DNA from: CAUUJV01 sp963545565 | GTDB lineage: Bacteria > Actinomycetota > Actinomycetes > Actinomycetales > Bifidobacteriaceae | DNA: 64,000 nt | Direction of reading: 5' to 3' | Assembly (NCBI GenBank): GCA_963545565.1 | Contig: CAUUJV010000001.1 | Coordinates: 124,001-188,000, forward strand | In this document: positions 16,492 through 25,541 of the stretch, piece by piece | Position numbering within the stretch: the stretch's first letter is position 1 | Layout: the number at the start of each line of letters is the position of its first letter | The notes under the pieces: model-generated | What the model saw: only the letters and a program-made list of their open reading frames with translations | The model's database searches: none | What the model was told of the DNA's origin: nothing | Position numbers and translations under genes: made by a program

Positions 16492-16788
16492 ATGGCACAA
16501 GATTACGACTCTCCTCGCACTAAAGATGAAGATGAGGAGTCCCTCGAAGCATTGGGTAAGAGCTCACGTCAATCTCAGGGGTCTGACCTTGATGACGACG
16601 AGAATGCCATTGCTGAAGACTATGAACTTCCTGGTGCAGATCTCAGTAACGAGGATGCATCTGTAACAGTGATTCCTATGCAGGGCGATGAATTCGTTTG
16701 CTCACAGTGCTTCCTTGTAAAGCATCGCAGCCAGTTCGCGTATTCTGACGAAAACGGTCAGCCAGTATGCCAGGAATGTGCAGCATAA
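16492..16788 (+). CDS. DUF4193 small acidic zinc-ribbon protein
   Basis: Function unknown; conserved across actinobacteria. The 98-residue protein starts MAQDYDSPR and has an acidic middle containing YELPGADLSNED. It ends with a zinc-ribbon-like block in which CSQC (DEFVCSQCFLVKHRSQ) and CQEC provide four Cys. This matches the DUF4193 family over its whole length. ATG 16492 is chosen for its match to family starts and for AAAGG at 16480-16484; the longer frame from 16381 runs back through the promoter. Its stop lies within a few bases of the dUTPase start, so the two are probably co-transcribed. Overlap with dut is normal for this pair in actinobacteria. A relation to the transcription machinery has been suggested for such acidic ribbon proteins, but nothing here shows it. 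Confidence 0.88.
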   Translation: MAQDYDSPRTKDEDEESLEALGKSSRQSQGSDLDDDENAIAEDYELPGADLSNEDASVTVIPMQGDEFVCSQCFLVKHRSQFAYSDENGQPVCQECAA

Positions 16789-16789
16789 C

Positions 16790-17269
16790 ATGGCAATCGA
16801 CGAAGCTTATAACGAGCCTGAAACTGCAGAAGTTCTTGTTCGCTATGTGAATGAAGATGTAGAAAGAACTGGACTTTACTACGCACATGCAGGCGATGCT
16901 GGAGCAGACTTGCGTACTACGGAAGCCTTTGATTTGAAGCCTTTTAAGCGAGCACTCGTTCCAACGGGTATATCTATTGCACTTCCTGCTGGCTATGTTG
17001 GATTAGTCCACCCAAGGTCTGGGCTTGCTGCCAAACAGGGTATTACGGTTCTTAATGCTCCTGGGACGATTGATTCAGGTTATCGCGGAGAGATTAAAGT
17101 TCCACTCATTAATCTTGATTCTGAGCACACAGCTCATTTCGAGCCAGGAGATCGTATCGCACAGCTTGTTATTCAGCGCTACGTCGAGGCGCAATTCATT
17201 TCTGCACAGATGCTTCCCGGCTCTGATCGTGCGGAACGCGGGTTCGGCTCGACTGGAGTAGCTGACTAA
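16790..17269 (+). CDS. dut: Deoxyuridine 5'-triphosphate nucleotidohydrolase (dUTPase)
   Basis: Hydrolyses dUTP to dUMP and pyrophosphate, keeping uracil out of DNA and feeding dTMP synthesis. All five trimeric dUTPase motifs are visible: I as AGDAGADL, II as HPRSGLAAKQG, III as APGTIDSGYRGEIKV with the catalytic Asp and Tyr, IV as FEPGDRIAQLVI, and V as RAERGFGSTG, the Gly-rich tail that closes over the nucleotide. The length is normal. ATG 16790 is used; GTG 16778 in frame, with AGGA three bases before it, would overlap the DUF4193 stop and is a real alternative. The unit ends before the rel gene, which has its own strong ribosome-binding site. Confidence 0.95.
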   Translation: MAIDEAYNEPETAEVLVRYVNEDVERTGLYYAHAGDAGADLRTTEAFDLKPFKRALVPTGISIALPAGYVGLVHPRSGLAAKQGITVLNAPGTIDSGYRGEIKVPLINLDSEHTAHFEPGDRIAQLVIQRYVEAQFISAQMLPGSDRAERGFGSTGVAD

Positions 17270-17319
17270 AATAAAGCTAACTTACTATTTTGTGTTGTAA
17301 TCATTAGGGGAGGCTCACG

Positions 17320-19671
17320 ATGGCAGGCGAGACAGTGTCACAAGACGATTCAGATCTCGTCGGTGCCCATTTTCTTGGAGCGGAGGTTAGTAGTGATCCT
17401 TTTAACCCCTTGCTGCCGATTTGGCAGATGTGCGAATACCATCATCCAGATGCTGATTTATCGGTTCTGCAGCGTGCTTATGATAGGGCAGTGAGGCAGC
17501 ATTCTGCACAGCGTCGTAAATCTGGTGAGCCCTATATCATCCATCCAATTGCTGTGGCTCAGATTCTTGCTGATTTAGGTATGAGTCCGAAGGTCGTTGC
17601 TGCTGGGCTTCTCCACGACACTGTTGAAGACACAGAATATACTTTGGATGAATGTCGCGAGGAATTTGGCGATACTATTGCAGGTCTCGTAGACGGCGTC
17701 ACTAAGCTGACCAAGATGGATGTGGGCGATTCTGCTCAAGCAGAGACTATTCGCAAAATGGTTGTAGCTATGAGCAAAGATGTGCGCGTACTCGTTGTGA
17801 AGCTTGCAGACCGTGTGCATAATGCACGTACATGGCGGTATGTAAAACCTACGAGTGCACAGCGTAAGGCTCGCGAAACTCTGGATGTTTATGCGCCTTT
17901 GGCAAATCGTCTTGGCATGAATGCTATTAAAACAGAGCTGGAAGAGTTATCTTTCAAGGCTCTCTACCCAAAGATTTATGACGAAATCGTTATGCTTGTT
18001 TCAAAACGAGCAGGCCAGCGCGATGTTTATCTTAAGCAAATTCAGCATGAGATTCAAAATGCGTTGAAAGAGCAAGGTATAGTCGGCACTATCACTGTAC
18101 GGCCGAAAGATTATTTCAGTGTGTATCAGAAGATGGTTATTCGTGGCCATGATTTTGAGAATATTTATGATTTAATGGGCATGCGAATAATCGTTGACTC
18201 AATACGCGACTGTTATGCAGCCCTCGGCGAAGTCCATGCCCGATGGAGCCCAGTTCCCGGTCGCTTCAAAGATTATATTGCTATGCCTAAGCTGAATATG
18301 TATCAGTCTTTGCATACTACTGTTGTGGGCCCTGGTGGGAAGCCCGTCGAAGTTCAGATTCGCACATGGGATATGCATCGTCGTTCTGAATTTGGCATTG
18401 CTGCTCACTGGAAATATAAGGAAAATGGTCAAGCTGGGCGAGCTCTTTCATCGCCAGACGCAAAAGATAAGGCTCGTGAGCAAGTAATTGATGGGGAAGA
18501 GACGGAGCTTAGCGAAGCAGACAATCTCAGATGGATTCAACAGCTTGCAGATTGGACGAGTGAGACTCCTGATTCTGATGAGTTCATGGGGTCGCTTAAG
18601 GAAGATCTTGGGGCTGCAGAGGTTTATGTTTTCACCCCTAAGGGCAAGATTATTTCTGTACCGAAAGACGGAACTCCTGTAGATTTTGCTTATTCTGTAC
18701 ATACAGAAATTGGGCACAGGACTATGGGGGCTCGTGTTAATGGGCGCCTTGTTCCGCTGGACACGAAGCTTGAGAATGGCGATACTGTAGAAATCCTTAC
18801 GAGTAAGACTGATACAGCAGGCCCATCTCATGATTGGCTGTCGTTCGTTAAAAGCCCTAAAGCTCGCAATAAGATTCGTCAGTGGTTCGCCAAGGAACGC
18901 CGCTCGGAGATGATTGAAGAGGGCAGAGATGAACTACTTCGTGCAATGCGCAAGCGTTCCATGCCTACTCAGACTTTGATGCGTCCAGAAGCCCTTATTG
19001 GTGTTTCTGAAGAGTTGAATTTCTCAGATGTAGATGCACTATTTGCGGCAATCGGCGGTGGGCAGATTTCAACTCATAATGTTATTGCCCACTTGGTGAA
19101 AGATATTGGCGCAGCTGAAGTCGAGAATGAAATCGAACAAGCCGTTATGCCACTGCATAAAAATCGAACACGGCGTAACGATTCTCTGGGAATATCAGTT
19201 AAAGGTGTTAGCGATGTGTGGGTAAAACTAGCTAAATGCTGCACACCTGTTCCGGGTGATGATATTGTTGGCTTTATTACTCGCGGTGCTGGCGTTTCTG
19301 TGCATCGCAGCGATTGCGTCAATGTGGTGAATCTGAAGAAAACCCAGCCGCAGCGCCTTGTTGAAGTAGCGTGGACGAGTTCTAAAGGAACATTCCTTGT
19401 CAAAATTCAGGTTGAAGCTCTTGATCGTGCTCATCTGTTGAGCGATATTACTCGCGTACTTTCTGATAATGGTGTCAACATTTTATCTGGGAATATTGCT
19501 ACTGCAGAAGATCGCGTGGCCACAAGTCAATTTACGTTTGAGATGGCAGATCCAAACCATTTGACTCGATTACTCGCCTCCATTCGCAAGATTGATGGCG
19601 TATTCGACGTGTATCGAATCATAGGAGTTAAAGATTCTGAAAAGTCTCGGATGAGGCAGATGAATCGCTGA
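17320..19671 (+). CDS. rel: Bifunctional (p)ppGpp synthetase/hydrolase (Rel/Spo homologue)
   Basis: Makes and degrades the stringent-response alarmone (p)ppGpp. The hydrolase domain keeps His75 and the HD pair at 99-100 (GLLHDTVEDT), so hydrolysis should be active. The synthetase domain has RPKDYFSVYQKM, YDLMGMRIIVDS and GRFKDYIAMPK; the RFKD motif is the charge type found in bifunctional enzymes. TGS (VYVFTPKGKIISVPKDGT), the zinc-finger region (KCCTPVPGDDI) and a C-terminal ACT domain complete the 783 residues. ATG 17320 has AGGGGAGG upstream. A strong terminator at 19731 makes it a single-gene unit. As the only long RSH enzyme in view it probably handles both activities. Confidence 0.95.
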   Translation: MAGETVSQDDSDLVGAHFLGAEVSSDPFNPLLPIWQMCEYHHPDADLSVLQRAYDRAVRQHSAQRRKSGEPYIIHPIAVAQILADLGMSPKVVAAGLLHDTVEDTEYTLDECREEFGDTIAGLVDGVTKLTKMDVGDSAQAETIRKMVVAMSKDVRVLVVKLADRVHNARTWRYVKPTSAQRKARETLDVYAPLANRLGMNAIKTELEELSFKALYPKIYDEIVMLVSKRAGQRDVYLKQIQHEIQNALKEQGIVGTITVRPKDYFSVYQKMVIRGHDFENIYDLMGMRIIVDSIRDCYAALGEVHARWSPVPGRFKDYIAMPKLNMYQSLHTTVVGPGGKPVEVQIRTWDMHRRSEFGIAAHWKYKENGQAGRALSSPDAKDKAREQVIDGEETELSEADNLRWIQQLADWTSETPDSDEFMGSLKEDLGAAEVYVFTPKGKIISVPKDGTPVDFAYSVHTEIGHRTMGARVNGRLVPLDTKLENGDTVEILTSKTDTAGPSHDWLSFVKSPKARNKIRQWFAKERRSEMIEEGRDELLRAMRKRSMPTQTLMRPEALIGVSEELNFSDVDALFAAIGGGQISTHNVIAHLVKDIGAAEVENEIEQAVMPLHKNRTRRNDSLGISVKGVSDVWVKLAKCCTPVPGDDIVGFITRGAGVSVHRSDCVNVVNLKKTQPQRLVEVAWTSSKGTFLVKIQVEALDRAHLLSDITRVLSDNGVNILSGNIATAEDRVATSQFTFEMADPNHLTRLLASIRKIDGVFDVYRIIGVKDSEKSRMRQMNR

Positions 19672-19730
19672 TATAGCTAAAAAATGAGCTACTAGCAGGC
19701 TACTTGTAAAAAGTGGTTTTGGATAGGAAA

Positions 19731-19769
19731 AAGAGGACTGTTATCTTTCGATAGCGGTCCTCTTTTTTT
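19731..19769 (+). terminator. Strong intrinsic terminator after rel
   Basis: A stem of about 15 pairs (two G-T) starts with AAGAGGACTG (19731-19740) and closes with CGGTCCTCTT, followed by seven T. The loop is only four bases. Confidence 0.92.
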
Positions 19770-19832
19770 GGTCTAGTGGAATCTTAGAGACTCCAGCGGT
19801 CTAGACTCAGTGCCTTATCGCTAGGGGTGTTG

Positions 19833-21230
19833 CTAGCGAATAACGCTCAACCACTGCTCCTTAGTCGCCTTTTCTGCTTGAAGAGCCTTCTTCTTAGTCT
19901 CATCGGTTTCAGCAGCAATTTTTTCATCGAGTTCCTTAAGTTGAGCAGTTAGCTGCTCCTCGAACTCAGATTTGCGAGCGGTCTCCTCTGGATTAGACTG
20001 AGTCCACTGTGCGTCTTCAACAGCTTTAATCTGCTTTTCTACGGCATCTAAGCGATTTTCAATGCGGCGTACCTCAGAACGAGGAACATAGCCAATGGTA
20101 TCCCACTCATCTTGAATAGCAGAGAGTGCCTTGCGAGCAACCTGCGCAGCTTTAATGTCTGCAACAGGAAGAAGAGCTTCAGCCTTAGTTAGTAAGTCTT
20201 CCTTCTTCTTCAGATTTTCCTGTTCGCCTGCATTCGTCTGATCGCGTTCAGCCTGACGTGCATTGAAGAAAGTATCTGCTGCAGCGCGGAAACGCTTCCA
20301 TAGAGCATCGTCATCTTCGCGGCGACCAACGCGGCCTGCTTGCTTCCACTGATCCATAAGATCATTGAATTTTCGGGAAGTTGCACCCCATTCGGTAGAG
20401 TTTTGAATTTCTTCAGCAGCTGCGATAATTTCTTCTTTAGTTTTGCGAGCATTAGTACGCTGAGCATCACGAACCTGCTGCCATTGACGGCGCGCGGAGT
20501 TAAAGGTACTGCGAGCTGAAGAGAAACGCTTCCACAGCTCATCAGCGCGTGGCTTATCAATGCGAGCAGATGTTTTCTGATGCTGCTGCCACTGTTCAAA
20601 GAGAGTCTTAAACTCTTCTGCAGTATTACGCCAATTCGTGGAATCGGAAAGAGACTGTGCAATAGATTCAGCCTTTTCAACGATTGCCGTGCGTTCTTCA
20701 ACAGCTTTCTCAACGGCTGCAGCACGTTCTTTAGCGAGTTCGGCCTTCTTAGCTTCGCCTGCAGCTTTAACGCGTTCAAACTGCTCACGTAGAGCGATAG
20801 TATTACCTACAACGGCAGGTGCTGTAGTCTCACTGTCAAGAGTTTTGAGTGATTCATCAATTTCATGTGACTTGATGGAATTAGTAGCTAAATGTGCTTC
20901 AAAATGATCAAGCTTAGCCTTCAAATCAAGGAATCGGCGTGCATAAAATGCAAGAGCCTCTTCGGCAGTTGCATTTGGATATTGACCAACTTCACGCTCG
21001 GTTCCGTTTTCAGTAACGAAAACGGTTCCATCTTCGGCAACACGCCCATGTGACTGAGCTTCAGACATATCAGCTGCACTATGTGTGCTTGCAGATGCAA
21101 CAGCAGGCGTCTTTGTGGCGATTGCTTTAGGGGAAGGTACTGCAGCTTTCTTGGCAACAGAACCTGGTGTAGGCGCGGACGCAGTATTTTCGCTTGCGTT
21201 TGCGGGTGTGGTGACAGTCTCTTCGGACAT
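19833..21230 (-). CDS. DUF349 repeat protein
   Basis: Function unknown; the family is common in actinobacteria and some proteobacteria. The 465-residue protein has an Ala/Thr/Pro-rich disordered start of about 60 residues, then a block reading GRVAEDGTVFVTENGTEREVGQ. From about 120 onward come repeated DUF349 modules, each with a WR-x-TAEEFKTLFEQW or WGATSRKFNDLMDQWKQAG pattern. The rest is helical and rich in Ala, Glu and Lys, probably an extended coiled coil. ATG 21230 has AAGGAG seven bases upstream and begins MSEETVTT; the open frame extends to 21389 but without support. It diverges from hisS with 79 bases between starts. A perfect inverted repeat (TCGCTAG, 19818-19824 and 19833-19839) overlaps its stop. 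Confidence 0.85.
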   Translation of the reverse strand: MSEETVTTPANASENTASAPTPGSVAKKAAVPSPKAIATKTPAVASASTHSAADMSEAQSHGRVAEDGTVFVTENGTEREVGQYPNATAEEALAFYARRFLDLKAKLDHFEAHLATNSIKSHEIDESLKTLDSETTAPAVVGNTIALREQFERVKAAGEAKKAELAKERAAAVEKAVEERTAIVEKAESIAQSLSDSTNWRNTAEEFKTLFEQWQQHQKTSARIDKPRADELWKRFSSARSTFNSARRQWQQVRDAQRTNARKTKEEIIAAAEEIQNSTEWGATSRKFNDLMDQWKQAGRVGRREDDDALWKRFRAAADTFFNARQAERDQTNAGEQENLKKKEDLLTKAEALLPVADIKAAQVARKALSAIQDEWDTIGYVPRSEVRRIENRLDAVEKQIKAVEDAQWTQSNPEETARKSEFEEQLTAQLKELDEKIAAETDETKKKALQAEKATKEQWLSVIR

Positions 21231-21295
21231 GGCCAACTCCTTGTGATAGCAGAACAGAGGAAAACTCATAGGGCATAGTTTTCCGCAACGTCTCC

Positions 21296-21301
21296 TATTA
21301 T
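21296..21301 (+). promoter_or_regulatory. Candidate -10 of a leaderless or near-leaderless hisS mRNA
   Basis: TATTAT ends eight bases before the hisS ATG, and no Shine-Dalgarno sequence lies between. A transcript starting at the normal distance would begin at or next to the start codon. No good -35 was seen. Confidence 0.4.
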
Positions 21302-21309
21302 AAAGACTT

Positions 21310-22692
21310 ATGGCAAAAGGCGCATCACTTTCCGGATTTCCTGAATGGCTCCCCGCAGAACGCGTGGTTGAGCAGAAGACAATGGACACATTACGCGAAG
21401 TTTTTGAGCTCCACGGATTCCTTGGAATTGAAACTCGTGCAGTTGAGCAGGGGTCAAGTTTATTAAAAAAAGGTGAAACGAGTAAAGAAATTTATTTGCT
21501 CAGCCGCCTGCAAGAAGTCGGTCAGGAGAATGACACTCCTGTAGAAGATCGTCTTGGACTTCATTTTGATTTGACTGTTCCTCTTTCTCGTTATGTTGTT
21601 GAGAATTCTGGTGCTATTGCTTTTCCTTTTAAGCGTTGGCAAATTCAGAAGGTATGGCGCGGTGAGCGCCCACAGGAAGGTCGATTCCGCGAATTTATTC
21701 AGGCAGATATTGACGTTGTAGGAAATGGCGACTTACCAGAGCATTATGAGGTTGAAGTACCTTTGATCATGGTTGAGGCTCTTGAACGTTTGCGCTCATT
21801 TGGCCTGCCTAAAGCAACTGTGCATGCTAATAATCGCAAGCTTTCAGAAGGTTTCTACCGCTCAATTGGTTTAACAGACATTGAAGGTGTTCTTCGCGAA
21901 ATTGATAAGATTGACAAAATTGGTCCAGAAGAAGTATCAAGCCTGCTTATTTCGGAATGCGGTGCAACCGAAAAGCAAGCTGCTGCTTGCCTCGAACTCG
22001 CAAGCCTTAGCGCAACAGACGGCGTAGATTTGCGTTCAAAGTTTGATGCATTGTGTTCTCAGTGTGGTGTCGATACTTCCAGCCAATCGTATGAGCTTGC
22101 CATTCAAGGTGTTTCCACGCTGGCAATGATTATTGATGAAGCAGCTCAAATTCGTCCTGGCGCAGTGATTGCAGACCTTAAAATTGCTCGCGGATTAGAT
22201 TACTATACGGGGTCTGTATATGAGACTTTCCTTGAGGGGGCAGATTCTCTGGGATCTATCTGCTCGGGAGGACGTTATGACAATTTAGCAACACAGGGTA
22301 AGAAGAAATATCCAGGTGTCGGTCTGTCTATCGGTCTTTCTCGCTTAGTGTCTTATATGCTGCATTCTGCAAAGGCCACTGCTTCTCGAGTTTCACCTGC
22401 AAGCGTGCTCGTAGCAGTCTGGAACGAGGCAGATCGTTCTCAATCGAATCGTATTGCTCAACAGCTGCGTTCCCGAGGAATTGCGTGTGATGTTGCTCCA
22501 ACAGCAGCTAAGTTGGGTAAACAAATCAAGTATGCAGATCATTTAGGTATTCCTTATGTATGGTTCCCTGGTGTAGAAGGCGAAGCTGATTCCGTCAAAA
22601 ATATTATTACTGGCAATCAGCTTGAGGCTTCGGCGCAGGAGTGGAATCCAGATAAGGAATATGCGGTACGCTCGATTGTTGTTCCTGCGTAG
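21310..22692 (+). CDS. hisS: Histidyl-tRNA synthetase
   Basis: Class II synthetase that charges tRNA-His. In its 460 residues motif 2 is seen as KVWRGERPQEGRFREF, preceded by HFDLTVPLSRYV. The two HisRS-specific His A signature stretches appear as ARGLDYYTG and GGRYDNL. Motif 3 is the Gly-rich GVGLSIGLSRLV, and a C-terminal anticodon-binding domain (VLVAVWNEAD) ends the protein. The start has no Shine-Dalgarno sequence; a TATTAT hexamer ends eight bases before ATG. The aspS gene follows 80 bases on in the same direction, a common actinobacterial pair. No T-box leader can fit, since the upstream gap to the divergent DUF349 gene is only 79 bases. Confidence 0.96.
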   Translation: MAKGASLSGFPEWLPAERVVEQKTMDTLREVFELHGFLGIETRAVEQGSSLLKKGETSKEIYLLSRLQEVGQENDTPVEDRLGLHFDLTVPLSRYVVENSGAIAFPFKRWQIQKVWRGERPQEGRFREFIQADIDVVGNGDLPEHYEVEVPLIMVEALERLRSFGLPKATVHANNRKLSEGFYRSIGLTDIEGVLREIDKIDKIGPEEVSSLLISECGATEKQAAACLELASLSATDGVDLRSKFDALCSQCGVDTSSQSYELAIQGVSTLAMIIDEAAQIRPGAVIADLKIARGLDYYTGSVYETFLEGADSLGSICSGGRYDNLATQGKKKYPGVGLSIGLSRLVSYMLHSAKATASRVSPASVLVAVWNEADRSQSNRIAQQLRSRGIACDVAPTAAKLGKQIKYADHLGIPYVWFPGVEGEADSVKNIITGNQLEASAQEWNPDKEYAVRSIVVPA

Positions 22693-22772
22693 TACGCTTG
22701 CACACAGCATTTTCTAGAAATTTATTCGTTTCTATTCGTATGGCTTCATGAAGAAGCTGAGGAAGAGGAAAG

Positions 22773-24569
22773 ATGAGCCAGACGGCTTACAGAACACATC
22801 ACGTCAACGATGTCAATGAATCCCTTATCGGTCAGAATGTCACCATCAGTGGTTGGGTGGACCGTCGCCGCGATCATGGTGGTGTTGCATTTCTTGATGT
22901 TCGTGACGCATCTGGTTTGGTTCAGGTTGTTGTTTACGATGAAGAAGCTGCACGTCCACTGCGTTCAGAATTCGTTATTTCTGTGACTGGTGAAGTTCGC
23001 GAGCGTCCTGAAGGCAACGAAAACGATCACCTTGCAACAGGTAAGATTGAAATTGTTGCAGAGACTATTGAGGTTCTCTCTAAGTCGGCAGCTTTGCCAT
23101 TCCAAGTCTCTACGGCTCTTGCACACGAGACTACCGAAAATCTCCCTAATGAAGATGTTCGTTTGAAGTATCGCTATCTAGATTTGCGTCGTCCACAAAT
23201 GCAGAAGAACTTGCGTTTGCGTTCCAATATGAGTCGTGCAGCTCGCAGTGCTTTGGATGAGATGGATTTCATGGAGGTTGAAACTCCAACTCTTATTAAG
23301 TCAACTCCAGAAGGCGCACGAGATTTTGTGGTACCTGCACGTTTGTCTCCTGGCTCATGGTATGCACTTCCGCAGTCTCCTCAGTTACTCAAGCAGCTCT
23401 TAATGGTTTCTGGTGTAGAACGTTACTATCAGCTCGCGCGGTGCTATCGCGATGAGGATTTTCGCGCAGACCGTCAGCCCGAGTTTACTCAGCTCGATAT
23501 GGAGATGAGCTTCGCTGGCCAAGAAGACGTTATTGCCATGGCCGAAAAGCTTATTAAAGCAATTTGGGAATCTGCAGGCTATGAAGTGAATATTCCGTTT
23601 AAGCGCATCAGCTGGTTTGATGCAATGAATAAATATGGTTCTGATAAACCTGATTTGCGTTTTGGCAATGAAATTGTCGAACTCACAGAATACTTCAAGG
23701 ACACGCCATTTAGAGTATTCCAAGCCGATTATGTAGGGGCTGTTGTGTATTCAGGTGCTGCCGACCTGCCTCGTCGCCAATTCGATGGTTGGCAGGATTG
23801 GGCTCGTCAGCGTGGCGCTAAGGGACTTGCTTATGTGCAATTCAGCGCTGATGGTGAGCTTAAGGGGCCTGTTGCCAAGAATCTTTCAGAAGAAGAACGC
23901 GAAGGCTTGAAGGCTGCTGTTGGAGCGCAAGATGGAGATACAGTATTCTTTGCTGCTGGTGCCCGCGAATCTTCTCAAACTCTGCTTGGCGCTGCGCGTG
24001 TTGAGATTGCAAAGCGTCAGGGCATTTTGAAGGATGACGAATTTGCATTTGAGTGGGTTGTTGACTTCCCACTGTTCAAGAACACGAATGACCCTGAAGA
24101 TGACGATGTAGCAGTAGGTCACTCTCAATGGACGTCTATGCACCATCCATTCACAATGCCAAGTGCAGACTGGATTGATTCCTTCGATAAGGATCCAGAA
24201 CACGCAATGAGTGATTCATACGATATTGTGTGCAACGGTAACGAAATTGGTGGTGGTTCTGTTCGTATTCACCGTGATGATATTCAAGATCGCGTTCTCG
24301 ATGTACTCGGAATCGACGAAGCTGAGGCAGAAGACAAGTTTGGCTTCTTGCTTGAGGCTTTCAAGTATGGCGCACCTCCTCACGCAGGCATTGCATTGGG
24401 ATGGGATCGCTGTGCAGCTATTTTGGCTGGCGAAGAGTCTATTCGCGACGTTATTGCATTCCCTAAGTCTGGTGGCGGTGCCGATCCTTTGACTGGTGCT
24501 CCAGCTCCTATTTCTGACGAACAGCGTGCAGAAACTGGCGTGGATTATGACCCAGAAGAAGATGAGTAG
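22773..24569 (+). CDS. aspS: Aspartyl-tRNA synthetase, probably non-discriminating
   Basis: Class IIb synthetase of the bacterial type (598 residues). The N-terminal OB fold binds the anticodon (WVDRRRDHGGVAFLDVRD). The catalytic core carries motif 1, the flipping-loop region STPEGARDFVVP, QSPQLLKQLLM, and motif 2 in RCYRDEDFRADRQPEFTQLD. The bacterial GAD insert spans roughly residues 290-420, and motif 3 is GIALGWDRCAAIL. His in RRDHGG sits where non-discriminating AspRSs usually have His, whereas strict enzymes such as that of E. coli have Leu. By that rule it would also charge tRNA-Asn, needing the GatCAB amidotransferase to make Asn-tRNA. No gat genes are in the window. GAGGAAAG precedes ATG. 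Confidence 0.96.
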   Translation: MSQTAYRTHHVNDVNESLIGQNVTISGWVDRRRDHGGVAFLDVRDASGLVQVVVYDEEAARPLRSEFVISVTGEVRERPEGNENDHLATGKIEIVAETIEVLSKSAALPFQVSTALAHETTENLPNEDVRLKYRYLDLRRPQMQKNLRLRSNMSRAARSALDEMDFMEVETPTLIKSTPEGARDFVVPARLSPGSWYALPQSPQLLKQLLMVSGVERYYQLARCYRDEDFRADRQPEFTQLDMEMSFAGQEDVIAMAEKLIKAIWESAGYEVNIPFKRISWFDAMNKYGSDKPDLRFGNEIVELTEYFKDTPFRVFQADYVGAVVYSGAADLPRRQFDGWQDWARQRGAKGLAYVQFSADGELKGPVAKNLSEEEREGLKAAVGAQDGDTVFFAAGARESSQTLLGAARVEIAKRQGILKDDEFAFEWVVDFPLFKNTNDPEDDDVAVGHSQWTSMHHPFTMPSADWIDSFDKDPEHAMSDSYDIVCNGNEIGGGSVRIHRDDIQDRVLDVLGIDEAEAEDKFGFLLEAFKYGAPPHAGIALGWDRCAAILAGEESIRDVIAFPKSGGGADPLTGAPAPISDEQRAETGVDYDPEEDE

Positions 24570-24593
24570 CGAGTAATAAATAGCTCAGCTTTC

Positions 24594-24640
24594 AAAGGTG
24601 TTTGTATCTCTATTTGTATAGATACAAACACCTTTTGTTG
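24594..24640 (+). terminator. Intrinsic terminator after aspS
   Basis: AAAGGTGTTTGTATCT (24594-24609) pairs perfectly with AGATACAAACACCTTT (24620-24635), followed by TTGTTG and T-rich sequence. It closes the hisS-aspS block. Confidence 0.85.
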
Positions 24641-24732
24641 ATTTTGTTAATTCTTGTGTTTTACGCATAAGTTTTCACATACAGCATTTTGTATATTTGA
24701 TGTGGTGTGTTGAGCGCTGTTGAAAGGAAAAT

Positions 24733-25425
24733 ATGAAAAAGTTCTTCGCAGAACTAATTGGAACCTTTATTCTGGTTTTTGCTGGAACAGGGGCTGTTGT
24801 TTTTGGTGGAGGAACAGCGGATGCTGGGCATGTAATTATTGCTCTCGCATTTGGTTTATCAATTGTGGCAGCAGCATACTCAGTTGGAGCTGTTTCTGGA
24901 GCACATCTAAACCCCGCGGTTTCTATTGCAATGTTTGTTAACAAGCGCATTAATGCTAAAGATTTAGGTATTTACATTATTGCTCAGATTTTGGGAGCAA
25001 TTTTTGCATCTATTTGCGTATTCTTCCTCGTCGTAAATTCTGGGATGTCAGTTGCTGAAATAGGTCTTGGTACAAATTCACTTGCAGCGGGTGTGACCCC
25101 TCTAGGCGGATTTCTCTTCGAAACTGTTGCAACGTTCATTTTTGTTCTTGTTATTTTGACTATTACTTCAGAAAGTAAGGGGAATGGAAAGATTGCTGGA
25201 CTTGTTATTGGCTTAACTTTAGCCCTTCTTGTTCTTGTTGGTTTGAATATCACTGGTCTTTCTGTGAACCCTGCGCGTAGTTTGGCTCCTGCACTCTTTG
25301 TAGGTGGTGACGCACTCAAACAGGTATGGATTTTCATCCTTGCACCGATTGTGGGTGGCTTACTTGCAGCTCCTGTTGCTAAGTTCTTAATTGGCACTGA
25401 AGAATCTACCGAAGGAAATAAATAA
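24733..25425 (+). CDS. Aquaporin-family (MIP) channel
   Basis: Six-helix membrane channel for water and perhaps small solutes. The two half-helix signatures are present: NPA at 60-62 (GAHLNPAVS) and NPAR at 179-182 (LSVNPARSLAP). The residues after the second motif are Ser-Leu rather than the Asp of glycerol facilitators, so it groups with AqpZ-type proteins. By eye alignment, the helix-5 His of AqpZ's selectivity filter is Val here, so strict water selectivity is doubtful. The 230-residue length is normal. ATG 24733 has AAAGGA upstream. It has its own terminators on both sides, lying as a single-gene cassette between aspS and the helicase, so it could be an accessory gene. Confidence 0.88.
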   Translation: MKKFFAELIGTFILVFAGTGAVVFGGGTADAGHVIIALAFGLSIVAAAYSVGAVSGAHLNPAVSIAMFVNKRINAKDLGIYIIAQILGAIFASICVFFLVVNSGMSVAEIGLGTNSLAAGVTPLGGFLFETVATFIFVLVILTITSESKGNGKIAGLVIGLTLALLVLVGLNITGLSVNPARSLAPALFVGGDALKQVWIFILAPIVGGLLAAPVAKFLIGTEESTEGNK

Positions 25426-25465
25426 TTTTTCCGACGCACATATAGAACTACACAAAAGATTACAC

Positions 25466-25505
25466 AAAAGAGCTTGGGCACAGCTGTCTCAAGCTCTTTT
25501 TGTAT
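25466..25505 (+). terminator. Intrinsic terminator after the aquaporin gene
   Basis: AAAAGAGCTTG (25466-25476) pairs with CAAGCTCTTTT (25490-25500); the T run ends at 25501. The TTG at 25500 that would extend the helicase frame lies inside this structure and is therefore unlikely as a start. Confidence 0.85.
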
Positions 25506-25541
25506 GATGAATTAGTTATTGCAAATGATGGTGGGGAAGAA

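Noticed and set aside
21231..21309. T-box or other riboswitch before hisS
   Set aside because: The 79-base gap is shared with a divergent gene and has no specifier or antiterminator structure.
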